A DNA stretch of 14,817 bases from Candidatus Iainarchaeum sp. (GCA_018691995.1 JABHJM010000069.1:1-14817); one strand, 5' to 3'. Shown: positions 1 through 7,298, numbered from the stretch's first letter. Notes: generated by a model from the letters alone, not told the origin. Made by a program: numbers and translations.

Positions 1-1382
1 AATCTTCCATCAGTAATAAGTGCAACATCTTTGTCAAGTTCCATTCCACTAATTGCGCTTGTAGGGTATAACATTTCTGGCATTCCTGGTGCCCCCGCTT
101 TTCCAACATACCGAATAACTATTACGTCACCCTTTGTAACATTTCCTGCTTCAATCCAATCAAGACAACTTTGTTCATCATCAAAACATTTTGCATTCCC
201 CTCAAATACTCTGTCCATTTCGTTACTAACTCCAGCAACTTTAATTACACTGCCTTTAGTTGCAACATTTCCATAAAGAATACTTATCCCGCCTTTCACA
301 GAGTAAGGTTCATTAATATCTTTTATCATATTTCCTTTTTTCTCAGAAAATCTTTCAAACAGCATTCCGTCAACTGTTTTATTATCTTTAAGTAGTTTCT
401 TTTTATTCAATTCATTAAGAACAGCTGGTATTCCGCCAGCATTATGAAGATCAATCATACGAAAATCACTACTTGGAGAAATTTTTGTAATATTGGGTGT
501 TTCCTCAGAAACTTTATCTATTATTTTATAATTAATTTCAACTCCAGCTTCTTTTGCAATATCAGGAATGTGTAACATTGTATTAGTGCTAGCACCAATT
601 GCCATATCTATGTGAAGTGCATTTTCAAATGCAGTTTTGTTCATAATATCTTTTGCAGTAATATTTTTTTCAATAAGTTTCATTACTTTTGCTCCAGAGT
701 TAAATGCTTGCTCCGCTTTTTCTTTCATAGTAGCATGAGTTGTAGCACACATTGTTTCACTCATTCCAAGGGTTTCAACAATACAAGCCATTGAATTAGC
801 AGTAAACAAACCAGCACAACTTCCAGCACCAGGACAAGATTTACAAACAACTTCTTCATACTCTTCTGGAGTTATTTTTCCTCCTTCAAGTGCCGCTTTT
901 GCACTAAATGAATCTTTAACATCAATTGCTTTCCCATTTTGTTTTCCAGGCAGCATTGGTCCGCCAGTTACAAATACACTTGGTAAATTACAACGAAGAG
1001 ATGCCATTAACATTCCGGGAACAATTTTATCACAAGAACAAATAAAGATTGCCCCTTTGAAAATTCCATGTCCTAGTATCATTGCTTCTACCGAGTCAGC
1101 AATAATTTCACGAGATACTAAAGAGTATTTCATTCCATTATGTCCCATTGCGATTCCATCACAAATAGCAATTGAATTAAATTCAAGAGGAATTCCTCCA
1201 GCTTTTCGAACACCTTCTTTTGCTTGTTCAGCTAACTTATTCAAGTGAATGTGTCCAGGGACAATATCACAAAAAGAATTTACAATTGCAACGAAAGGTT
1301 TATTCATATCTTCCTGTTTTATTCCGTCTGCATAAAGTAAACTTCTTGCAGCTGGCAGGTTTTTGATATCTTCACTATTCAT
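1..1382 (-). CDS. ilvD: Dihydroxyacid dehydratase (partial, C-terminus beyond window)
   Basis: Dehydrates dihydroxyisovalerate and dihydroxymethylvalerate to the 2-keto acids that precede valine and isoleucine; a cytoplasmic Fe-S enzyme. The minus strand is open from ATG 1382-1380 to the window edge, about 460 of the roughly 550 residues usual for the family; it breaks off just after ITDGR, where family members continue with FSGG. The three cluster cysteines of the IlvD/Edd family are present: C38 (NSFCD), C117 (SCDKIVPGMLMA) and C189 (GSCAGLFTANSM). DGIAMGHNGMKYSLVSRE at about 75-91 is another family signature. The start follows the ilvC stop by 22 nt with only a weak GGA ahead of it, so it is probably translated from the ilvBNC transcript. 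It is the last visible gene of the operon. The identification is secure; whether the cluster is [2Fe-2S] or [4Fe-4S] cannot be told from sequence alone. Confidence 0.96.
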   Translation of the reverse strand, partial: MNSEDIKNLPAARSLLYADGIKQEDMNKPFVAIVNSFCDIVPGHIHLNKLAEQAKEGVRKAGGIPLEFNSIAICDGIAMGHNGMKYSLVSREIIADSVEAMILGHGIFKGAIFICSCDKIVPGMLMASLRCNLPSVFVTGGPMLPGKQNGKAIDVKDSFSAKAALEGGKITPEEYEEVVCKSCPGAGSCAGLFTANSMACIVETLGMSETMCATTHATMKEKAEQAFNSGAKVMKLIEKNITAKDIMNKTAFENALHIDMAIGASTNTMLHIPDIAKEAGVEINYKIIDKVSEETPNITKISPSSDFRMIDLHNAGGIPAVLNELNKKKLLKDNKTVDGMLFERFSEKKGNMIKDINEPYSVKGGISILYGNVATKGSVIKVAGVSNEMDRVFEGNAKCFDDEQSCLDWIEAGNVTKGDVIVIRYVGKAGAPGMPEMLYPTSAISGMELDKDVALITDGR

Positions 1383-1404
1383 TGCAATCTTTTTCCAAAA
1401 TTAT

Positions 1405-2388
1405 TTATTCTTTTTTCTTAAACATTGCACGAATGTCTTTTCCTACTTTTTCAATTGGATGTTCTGCTAAGTCTGCACGCATTTTTGTTAAGTTTGGCAT
1501 TCCACTATTATATTCATTAAGCCATTCTTCTGCGAACGCTCCGCTTTCAACTTCATCCAAGATCTTATGCATTTCTTTTTTAGTTTCTGGAGTAATTAAT
1601 CTTTTTCCACGTGTCATTCCACCGTACTCGGCAGTATTACTAATAACTTCGTTCATTTGTGCAATTCCACCCTCATAAACAAGGTCAACAATTAATTTCA
1701 TTTCATGCAAACATTCAAAGTATGCCATTTCAGGAGGGTATCCTCTTTCTGTTAGAGTTTCAAAACCTGCTTTTATTAATTCAGCAAGTCCACCACAAAG
1801 TACTGCTTGTTCTCCAAATAAATCTTCAAACGCTTCTTGTTCAAAAGTACATTCAATAACACCAGCTCTTGTGAATCCACAAGCTTTTGCCATTGCAAGA
1901 CCCTTTTCTTTTGCTTGTCCACTTTCATCTTTGTAAACGGCCACAAGTCCAGGTACTCCAAAACCTTCAAGATATTGTTTTCTCTCTTCTGTTCCAGGAG
2001 ACTTTGGTGCGCTCATAAAAACATCTACTCCTGTAGGAGGAACAATTTTCTTAAAAGCAATATTAAAACCGTGAGAAAAAGATAAAGCTTTTCCTTCTTT
2101 TAGAGCAGGTGCGATTTCATCCGCATAAACTTTTGCTTGAACTTCATCAGGAATTAAAATATGAATAACATCAGCTTTTTCTGTTGCTTCTTTTACGCTA
2201 TATACTTCAAAACCTTCTTCTTTTGCAGTGTCAAAACTTTTTCCAGGGCGTAGTCCCATAATAATATTTAAGCCAGAATCTTTCATACAAAGAGCTTGTG
2301 CTCTCCCTTGTGCCCCGTAACCTATTACTGCAACAGTTTTTCCTTCTAGTGCTGTCATACTAGTTTCATCGTCGTTATATACTTTCAT
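1405..2388 (-). CDS. ilvC: Ketol-acid reductoisomerase (class I, short form)
   Basis: Converts acetolactate or acetohydroxybutyrate to the dihydroxy acid by Mg-dependent alkyl migration and NAD(P)H reduction. The protein has 327 residues, the usual length of class I KARI. An N-terminal Rossmann domain carries GYGAQG at 23-28, and the cofactor loop after strand 2 reads LRPGKS at 46-51. H106 in SFSHGFNI is the conserved histidine. The C-terminal knotted domain carries the metal-binding acids (FEDLFGEQAVLCGG) and SNTAEYG. The start ATG 2388 is well supported by GGAGG at 2396-2400. It lies 28 nt after ilvN and 22 nt before ilvD in one operon. The cofactor loop appears one residue shorter than the common 7-residue NADPH type, so the cofactor preference is uncertain. 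Confidence 0.97.
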   Translation of the reverse strand: MKVYNDDETSMTALEGKTVAVIGYGAQGRAQALCMKDSGLNIIMGLRPGKSFDTAKEEGFEVYSVKEATEKADVIHILIPDEVQAKVYADEIAPALKEGKALSFSHGFNIAFKKIVPPTGVDVFMSAPKSPGTEERKQYLEGFGVPGLVAVYKDESGQAKEKGLAMAKACGFTRAGVIECTFEQEAFEDLFGEQAVLCGGLAELIKAGFETLTERGYPPEMAYFECLHEMKLIVDLVYEGGIAQMNEVISNTAEYGGMTRGKRLITPETKKEMHKILDEVESGAFAEEWLNEYNSGMPNLTKMRADLAEHPIEKVGKDIRAMFKKKE

Positions 2389-2416
2389 TTAAATTCCTCC
2401 AATTTATAAAAATTAA

Positions 2417-2908
2417 TTATCCTTTCCTTACAAGTGCATTTACTCCAGTTCTACTCATTTCTTTTATTCCATATGGTTTCATTAAATCAATAAACATATC
2501 AATTTTTTCTGGAGCTCCAACAACTTCAGCAATAATACTTGTGTGGTTTGCTTCAAGCACTTTTGCTTTATGCATTTCTGCAAAATTTAGAATGTCTTGT
2601 CTAGTTTTTTCATCAGAATTTATTTTCATTAAACAATGTTCTCTTACAACACTATTTTCTCCAAGATCAATTACTTTTACAACTTCAATTAGTTTTGAAA
2701 CTTGTTTTTCAAGTTGTTCAATTGTAGCATCATCTGCTTCAAGTGAAATAATAATGTGGGAAACATTTGGTTTAGCAGTTTTTCCAACAATAATTGTATC
2801 AATATTAAATCCTCTTCTAAAAAAGAGCCCAGTTATTCTTTCCATGACTCCAGGATTATCTTCAACCATTAATCCAAGGATGTGTTTTTTTTCATTTCCA
2901 TTATACAT
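2417..2908 (-). CDS. ilvN: Acetolactate synthase small (regulatory) subunit
   Basis: Regulatory subunit that binds the IlvB catalytic subunit, stimulates it and usually confers valine feedback inhibition. It has 163 residues, normal for archaeal and bacterial IlvN/IlvH. An N-terminal ACT domain covers about residues 9-83, with the signature VEDNPGVMERITGLFFRRGF at about 15-34, where the valine-site residues lie; the C-terminal half is the second ALS small-subunit domain. I chose ATG 2908 rather than the longer in-frame opening at 3034 because the family begins here, because GGGAGAG lies 7 nt upstream (2916-2922), and because the longer version would run through the 3' end of ilvB. It overlaps ilvB by 8 nt, which implies translational coupling of the two subunits. 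Confidence 0.95.
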   Translation of the reverse strand: MYNGNEKKHILGLMVEDNPGVMERITGLFFRRGFNIDTIIVGKTAKPNVSHIIISLEADDATIEQLEKQVSKLIEVVKVIDLGENSVVREHCLMKINSDEKTRQDILNFAEMHKAKVLEANHTSIIAEVVGAPEKIDMFIDLMKPYGIKEMSRTGVNALVRKG

Positions 2909-4625
2909 CAAATAACTCTCCCACATTTTGTATACATCCGCCGAACATATCAGTGTGTTTTGAAGTTGGTCCAAACATTGGCAGAATATTTGTTTCTTCG
3001 CCAACAATAATATCAAGTACAGTAGTTTCATCATTTTTGTAAGCGCGAGTTAATGCTTCTTTTATTTCACTGTTCTTTTCAACTCTAATTCCTGTTAAAC
3101 TATAAGCATCAGCCACCTTTGCAAAATCAGGAGTTCTTTTTAAGTGAGTACTAGCATAACGCTTGTCAAAGAATAATTCTTGCCATTGTCTTACCATTCC
3201 AAGATATGCGTTGTTAAAAATAACAGGGGTTGTTTTAATGTTTTCTTCCTTACAAGTTGCGAGTTCTTGTATAACCATTGCAAAACTTCCATCTCCATCA
3301 ATATCAAGTACTTCGCTTTTTGGTGCGGCAACTTTTGCACCTATTGCTGCAGGAAAACCAAAACCCATTGTTCCGCTTCCACCACTCGTAATAATTGTTC
3401 GTGGTTTACTTCTTGTTAAAAAGTGAGCAGCAAACATTTGATGTTGTCCTGTTCCAGTAGTAACAATATCATCTTCTTTTACAATTTGGTTTAATTCATG
3501 CATTATTTTTTTTGGATCAATTGGACTAGTCTTAACATCAAAGTTACAATTACATTCTTTAATATATTTTTGAATTTTTTCTGCCCAAACTTTATTTTTA
3601 CCCTTCTTTTTTGCAATTACCTTGTTTAATTCATCAAGTACGCATTTTGCGTCGCCAACGATTGGTAAAGCAACAGGAACATTTTTTCCAATTTCTGCAC
3701 TATCAATATCGATGTGAATAATTTTTCCATTTTCACAAAATGTGCTTATTTTTCCAGTAATTCTATCACTAAATCGACAACCAATTGCAACAATAACATC
3801 AGCATTTGCTAAAGCATAATTAGCAACTTTTCTACCATGCATTCCAATAACACCTAATGAAAGAGGATGTCTTTCATCAAATACTCCTTTTCCCATATAA
3901 GTTGTAGTAACTGGTAAATTCAAACTATTTGCAAGTACAGTTAACTCTCTGTGAGCACTTGAAAGTAATACTCCACCTCCAGCTAAAATAACTGGTCTTT
4001 GGGCGTTAAGGATCATATCTGCTGCTTTTTTTATTTGAGTTGGATGTCCGCGAGTATTTGGCTTAAATCCACTATGGATAATAGTTTTCTTTCTTTTTGT
4101 TACTTCATTAACTTGAACATCTTTTGGAAGATCAATAAAAACAGGCCCTGGTCTACCAGTTTGAGCAATATGAAAAGCATTGTCAAACACATTTGAAATT
4201 TCATTAGGGTGTCTTATTTGATAATTATGTTTGGTAATTGGCATAGTAATTCCAACCATGTCAGTTTCTTGAAAAGCATCATTTCCAAGTAGAGTAGTTG
4301 GAACATTTCCACTCATTGCAATAACTGGAATTGAATCCATATAAGCACTCATAAGTCCTGTTACAATATTTGTTGCACCTGGTCCAGAAGTAGTTAAACA
4401 AACTCCTGCTTTTTTTGCTACTCGTGCGTATGCATCAGCTGCATGTGAAGCTGCTTGTTCATGTCTTACAAGAACATGTCTTAATTTGTCAGTATATTTT
4501 AGAAAATCGTCATATAATGGCATTACACTTCCGCCAGGAAAACCAAAGATATGTTCTGTTTTATTTCGAAGAAGAGCTTGGATAATCTCTTCAGTACCCT
4601 TAACATTTTGAGAATTTTTAGTCAT
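2901..4625 (-). CDS. ilvB: Acetolactate synthase large (catalytic) subunit
   Basis: A thiamine-diphosphate enzyme that condenses two pyruvates, or pyruvate and 2-ketobutyrate, to acetolactate or acetohydroxybutyrate; the first committed step to branched-chain amino acids. At 574 residues it is full length. The N-terminal TPP pyrimidine domain has GFPGGSVMPLYD at about 28-39 and the catalytic glutamate E56 in RHEQAA. A central FAD/DHS-like domain follows. The C-terminal PP domain has the TPP/Mg motif from GDGS (444-447) to NN (471-472). Start ATG 4625 has GGTG at 4631-4634, 5 nt upstream. That ribosome-binding site lies in one arm of a predicted hairpin whose other arm directly follows a small Leu/Val-rich ORF, so translation may be regulated. 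It overlaps ilvN at its end. Confidence 0.97.
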   Translation of the reverse strand: MTKNSQNVKGTEEIIQALLRNKTEHIFGFPGGSVMPLYDDFLKYTDKLRHVLVRHEQAASHAADAYARVAKKAGVCLTTSGPGATNIVTGLMSAYMDSIPVIAMSGNVPTTLLGNDAFQETDMVGITMPITKHNYQIRHPNEISNVFDNAFHIAQTGRPGPVFIDLPKDVQVNEVTKRKKTIIHSGFKPNTRGHPTQIKKAADMILNAQRPVILAGGGVLLSSAHRELTVLANSLNLPVTTTYMGKGVFDERHPLSLGVIGMHGRKVANYALANADVIVAIGCRFSDRITGKISTFCENGKIIHIDIDSAEIGKNVPVALPIVGDAKCVLDELNKVIAKKKGKNKVWAEKIQKYIKECNCNFDVKTSPIDPKKIMHELNQIVKEDDIVTTGTGQHQMFAAHFLTRSKPRTIITSGGSGTMGFGFPAAIGAKVAAPKSEVLDIDGDGSFAMVIQELATCKEENIKTTPVIFNNAYLGMVRQWQELFFDKRYASTHLKRTPDFAKVADAYSLTGIRVEKNSEIKEALTRAYKNDETTVLDIIVGEETNILPMFGPTSKHTDMFGGCIQNVGELFDV

Positions 4626-4688
4626 ATGTCCACCAAGTTATAAATAAGTTCATAATATCCCCGTAAAAAGCTTTCGATTAGAGGACAT
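4626..4688 (-). promoter_or_regulatory. Possible RBS-sequestering hairpin in the ilvB leader
   Basis: Seen in sequence: in the minus-strand transcript, arm ATGTCCTCTAA (4688 to 4678) can pair with TTGGTGGACAT (4636 to 4626). This gives ten pairs, one of them G-U, with one U-U mismatch and a loop of 41 nt. The second arm contains the ilvB Shine-Dalgarno GGTG and ends directly before the ATG. The first arm begins right after the stop codon of the small Leu/Val-rich ORF. An alternative small hairpin pairs the last sense codons of that ORF (TTAG and GGA within 4692-4700) with TCC and CTAA of the first arm, and would free the ilvB site. Inference: a switch sensitive to translation of the leader ORF, either attenuation or coupling. 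The long loop makes the folding energy modest, and a chance fold cannot be ruled out. Confidence 0.45.
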
Positions 4689-4763
4689 TTATCCAACTAA
4701 TACAAGTAAGACGACAAGAGCTGCTAATGCTCCAACAAAAGAATATATCTCCATCTTACTCAT
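4689..4763 (-). CDS. Small Leu/Val-rich ORF; candidate ilv leader peptide or tiny membrane protein
   Basis: A 24-codon ORF from ATG 4763 to TAA 4689, 63 nt upstream of ilvB on the same strand. Eleven of its 24 residues are Ile, Leu or Val, and residues 16-23 read LVVLLVLV immediately before the final glycine and stop. A GTGGT lies 4 nt upstream of the ATG, and TATA-like boxes lie further upstream. An alternative start at the internal ATG 4754 would suit a leaderless transcript from the nearer TATA box. Two readings are possible. One is a leader peptide whose translation senses charged tRNA-Leu/Val, by analogy with bacterial ilv and leu leaders. The other is a one-pass membrane microprotein, since hydrophobic helices are naturally rich in the same residues. 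Position and codon content favour the first but do not prove it. Confidence 0.5.
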   Translation of the reverse strand: MSKMEIYSFVGALAALVVLLVLVG

Positions 4764-4775
4764 TTTTACCACTAT

Positions 4776-4804
4776 TATATATAACAACTATTCTCATATA
4801 AAAA
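4776..4804 (-). promoter_or_regulatory. Probable promoter(s) of the ilv operon
   Basis: On the minus strand, AAAAAGG followed by TTTTTATATG (4804 to 4795) looks like an archaeal BRE plus TATA box. A start about 25 nt downstream, near 4773, would give a short leader with GTGGT before ATG 4763. A second box, TTATATATA (4784 to 4776), is centred about 26 nt from the internal ATG 4754 and could drive a leaderless transcript of the small ORF. Either would transcribe the small ORF together with ilvBNCD. Assigned by pattern and spacing only. Confidence 0.5.
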
Positions 4805-4853
4805 CCTTTTTCTATTTTTCAGAATTTTTTGGAAAAAAATTCAGTAAAAAGGT
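4804..4853. repeat. Nested A/T-rich inverted repeat between divergent genes
   Basis: Outer arms are ACCTTTTT (4804-4811) and AAAAAGGT (4846-4853). Inner arms are GAATTTTTT (4822-4830) and AAAAAATTC (4834-4842) around a 3-nt centre. The outer left arm coincides with the BRE-like element of the ilv promoter on the minus strand. The roughly 330-base interval 4626-4954 therefore holds the small ORF, the hairpin, the promoters and this palindrome. It could be a regulator-binding site for one or both divergent units. In DNA this rich in A and T, part of the symmetry may be chance. Confidence 0.4.
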
Positions 4854-4923
4854 CTTTGACATTGTAAAAAAAATGAATTCAACATAACAATTACTCTATT
4901 TTTTTGCATTTTTTAGTAAAAAG

Positions 4924-4932
4924 ATTTATTAA
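4924..4932 (+). promoter_or_regulatory. TATA-like promoter for the methyltransferase gene (leaderless)
   Basis: AAAAAG followed by TTTATTAAT is centred about 27 nt before ATG 4955. That is the spacing expected for an archaeal leaderless transcript starting at or next to the initiation codon, and no Shine-Dalgarno precedes this ATG. This supports 4955 as the start. Confidence 0.5.
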
Positions 4933-4954
4933 TTTCAAAAGATATAATATTATT

Positions 4955-6292
4955 ATGCCTGTGCCATATGCAAGAAGACTTAGTGCGAGTACTGCAAAAA
5001 AGAAAAAAGAAGCAAATTCTGCTGTAATGAGAAAAAAAGTAATGGATGCAGTAGTTCATGGAAAAGGTAAGGGTGGAAGAACTATTCAAAGTCACCTTGA
5101 AGCAACAAGAACACAAGCTTATCCAACGCATATGCTTGGAAATAAATCAAAAGTTCCAAGAGAAAGTTATCAAGGTTGGGGGCATATTCCAACAGTAAGA
5201 AAAGCAATTGGAAATCCACATATTCCAGGAAGAGTAATTAAAGAAGCGTTATATGAAAGAAGTGCAAAAGCATATGAAGCAGAATGGAATGCAGCCGCAA
5301 GAAAAGGAAAATTAAAAGCAAGTGCAAAAGCTGGAACAAAACAAAAAATGGATCAATGGGCAAAAGATATTACACGAAACATTACAAATGCTAATGCAAG
5401 AAATGGACAATTTGTTGCAAATGAAGTAAAAAGAAGAATCGGAGCAAATGATAAAGCAGGAAGATTAACTACTCTAGTAGATCTTGGGTCAGGAGCAGGA
5501 AAAACAATTTTTCCCACAGTTGAAAAATTATCTCCTTCTCAAAGAAAAAAAGTAAGGGTTACTTGTGTTGATGTTAGTTCAAAAGATTTTCCAACAATAA
5601 AAAAAGGACTTTTAGCACTTGGAGTTCCAAAAGAAAATATTTTATTAATCAAAGCTAGTTTTGGAAGTTTACTTAAAAATCCAAAATTAAGAAGTCTTGC
5701 TGGCGAAGCAGATGTTGTAACAAGCGGCGCAGCACTACACCACATGTCTAGAAGTGAAACAGTATTCTCTGAAGTTCAAAAATTGTTAAAAAAAGGAGGA
5801 TCATTCAAGTTTTGGGATTGGTCTCACCCTACTTGGCGTGCCCCAAATCTAGTTATCGCTCCAAAGGGAGCAGAAGTTTCAATTAATGGTCGTGCGTATA
5901 AACATAATGGAAAAATTGTTAGAGGAAAATCAGGAATGGCTTTTATTTCACAACGTCCAGGCAAAAGAAGAAATTTACGTTCAGAGTTAGCACAAACAAG
6001 AGAAATGCTTTCAACATGGGTTTCATTGCTTAATTTTTCTGCAAAAGAAAAACAAGCATTTAGACAATGGTTTGATCGAAGAGTTGAGTCAGGAAAACCA
6101 ATTAATTTTGAATCATACTTAAAAAGATTACAGGGAAAAAGACCCAGTAAAAAAGCAGAAATTGAAGTGATGGAAGCACATAAAACTTGGCAAAATTATT
6201 CTCGAGCATTAAAAGGGTCAGGAATGAATTTTGGAAGACCAGTATTTTCTCCAGATTCGGGGCTTTTAGTACATTATAGTGCAAAAAAGTAA
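4955..6292 (+). CDS. Class I SAM-dependent methyltransferase with long basic N-terminus
   Basis: A 445-residue protein. A Rossmann methyltransferase core begins near residue 172. Motif I is VDLGSGAG at 175-182. The acidic residue after strand 2 is in VTCVDVSS, the motif-IV region is DVVTSGAALHHM, and LLKKGGSFKFWDW is the typical strand near the end of the core. Before it lie about 170 residues rich in Lys, Arg and Ala (RRLSASTAKKKK near the N-terminus), and after it about 140 residues, also basic, including FRQWFDRRVESGK. The basic flanks suggest a nucleic-acid or ribonucleoprotein substrate, which is inference; no specific family is recognised. An upstream in-frame TTG at 4904 was not used, because ATG 4955 has a leaderless promoter at the right distance and the 17 extra codons are atypical. 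It stands alone between the divergent ilv operon and the mevalonate operon. Confidence 0.75.
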   Translation: MPVPYARRLSASTAKKKKEANSAVMRKKVMDAVVHGKGKGGRTIQSHLEATRTQAYPTHMLGNKSKVPRESYQGWGHIPTVRKAIGNPHIPGRVIKEALYERSAKAYEAEWNAAARKGKLKASAKAGTKQKMDQWAKDITRNITNANARNGQFVANEVKRRIGANDKAGRLTTLVDLGSGAGKTIFPTVEKLSPSQRKKVRVTCVDVSSKDFPTIKKGLLALGVPKENILLIKASFGSLLKNPKLRSLAGEADVVTSGAALHHMSRSETVFSEVQKLLKKGGSFKFWDWSHPTWRAPNLVIAPKGAEVSINGRAYKHNGKIVRGKSGMAFISQRPGKRRNLRSELAQTREMLSTWVSLLNFSAKEKQAFRQWFDRRVESGKPINFESYLKRLQGKRPSKKAEIEVMEAHKTWQNYSRALKGSGMNFGRPVFSPDSGLLVHYSAKK

Positions 6293-6304
6293 CTTTGCCG
6301 GACA

Positions 6305-6312
6305 TTTAAAAA
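6305..6312 (+). promoter_or_regulatory. TATA-like promoter of the mevalonate operon
   Basis: TTTAAAAA about 45 nt before ATG 6353 would place the transcript start near 6334, leaving a leader of about 19 nt that contains the GGTG ribosome-binding site at 6342-6345. Assigned by pattern and spacing only. Confidence 0.45.
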
Positions 6313-6352
6313 CCTTATTTTACAAAATTTTAATGAAAAGAGGTGTTAGTAA

Positions 6353-7282
6353 ATGGGAGAAGGAACAGGATTTGGAAAAACAATATTATTTGGAGAACAT
6401 TTTGTAGTGTATGGGCTTGAAGGAATACCTTGTGCTCTTGGAAAAAAAACTACTTGTGCTGTTGAAAAAATAGAAGGTGAAAAAGGATATGATTTGGTTG
6501 ATAACAGACCAATTGCTGATGATTATAAAGAAAAAAAAGCAGAAGAATATGACAATATTATTACTGCAATAATGGATCATTTAAAAGTAGAAAGCCGAAT
6601 AAAAATAACTTTTGCTGGAGACTTAGTTCCAGCAAGCGGAGTTGGTGCAAGTGCAGCTGCAGCAGCATCTCTATCACAAGCAATAAGTAATGAATTTAAT
6701 CTAGGACTTACAAAAGAACAAATAAATGACTCAGCATATGTTGGTGAAACTTCTGGGTCTGGAACACCAAGCGGAATTGATAATACTGCAGCAGTGTATG
6801 GTGGATTTTTAGTATTTGCAAAAAACCTTGAAGGTGGAAAAAATAAGATAGAAAATATTACTATTCAAAAACCAATTGAAATTGTATTAATCAATTCAGG
6901 AAAAGCTGCTCTTACAAAAGAAGTAGTTGCAGATGTGCGAAAATTATATGAAACAAAACCAGAAGAAATTGGAGCAGTGTTTGAAGAATACAAACAACTT
7001 GTTGAAGATGGAAAACAAGCTTTAGCTGAATACAATATTGAAAAGTTAGCAGAGTTAATGGAAAAGAATCAAGAACTTTTAAGAAAAATAGATGTTTCTT
7101 CCGATTTGCTTGAAAGTATTATTATTCTTGCAAAAGAAGCAGGGTCAGTTGCAGCAAAGTTAACTGGAACTGGAAGAGGAGGGAGTGTACTTTGTTTAAC
7201 TCCAGGAAAAGAGTTACAAGAGAAAGTTGCAAGTGCTGCAAAAGAAGCAGGATATGAAATTACATTAACAACTATAGGATGA
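6353..7282 (+). CDS. mvk: Mevalonate kinase (GHMP family)
   Basis: Phosphorylates mevalonate to 5-phosphomevalonate with ATP, the first kinase step toward isopentenyl diphosphate. It has 309 residues, typical for prokaryotic forms. Motif 1 is GFGKTILFGEHFVVYG at 6-21. Motif 2 is PASGVGASAAAAASL at 93-107. E132 and D143 lie in GETSGSGTPSGIDN, where the aspartate is the catalytic base of the family. Motif 3 is KLTGTGRGGSVL at about 269-280. Motifs 2 and 3 differ from the usual GLGSSA and GAGGGG, with only one serine retained in motif 2. Start ATG 6353 has GGTG 7 nt upstream (6342-6345). It is the first gene of the operon; its stop lies 16 nt before the decarboxylase start. A related GHMP sugar kinase is possible from sequence alone, but the neighbours make mevalonate the natural substrate. 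Confidence 0.87.
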   Translation: MGEGTGFGKTILFGEHFVVYGLEGIPCALGKKTTCAVEKIEGEKGYDLVDNRPIADDYKEKKAEEYDNIITAIMDHLKVESRIKITFAGDLVPASGVGASAAAAASLSQAISNEFNLGLTKEQINDSAYVGETSGSGTPSGIDNTAAVYGGFLVFAKNLEGGKNKIENITIQKPIEIVLINSGKAALTKEVVADVRKLYETKPEEIGAVFEEYKQLVEDGKQALAEYNIEKLAELMEKNQELLRKIDVSSDLLESIIILAKEAGSVAAKLTGTGRGGSVLCLTPGKELQEKVASAAKEAGYEITLTTIG

Positions 7283-7298
7283 TTTGGGGGAATTAAAA

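Noticed and set aside
1382..1678. 98-codon plus-strand open frame opposite ilvC
   Set aside because: It lies antisense to the conserved C-terminal domain of ketol-acid reductoisomerase and has Ser/Phe-rich shadow composition.
2909..3034. Upstream extension of ilvN to ATG 3034
   Set aside because: The 42 extra codons lie wholly inside ilvB in another frame and do not resemble the family, whose N-terminus matches the 2908 start with a good ribosome-binding site.
4638..4647. TATA-like TTATTTATAA just upstream of ilvB on the minus strand
   Set aside because: It lies only about 13-22 nt before the ilvB ATG, too close for an archaeal promoter of this gene: transcription would start inside the ORF.
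4649..4687. Tiny minus-strand ORF (ATG directly after the leader-ORF stop, about 12 codons)
   Set aside because: It has no ribosome-binding site of its own and no notable composition, and it overlaps the proposed pairing arm. It may be chance, though reinitiation at TAAATG is conceivable.
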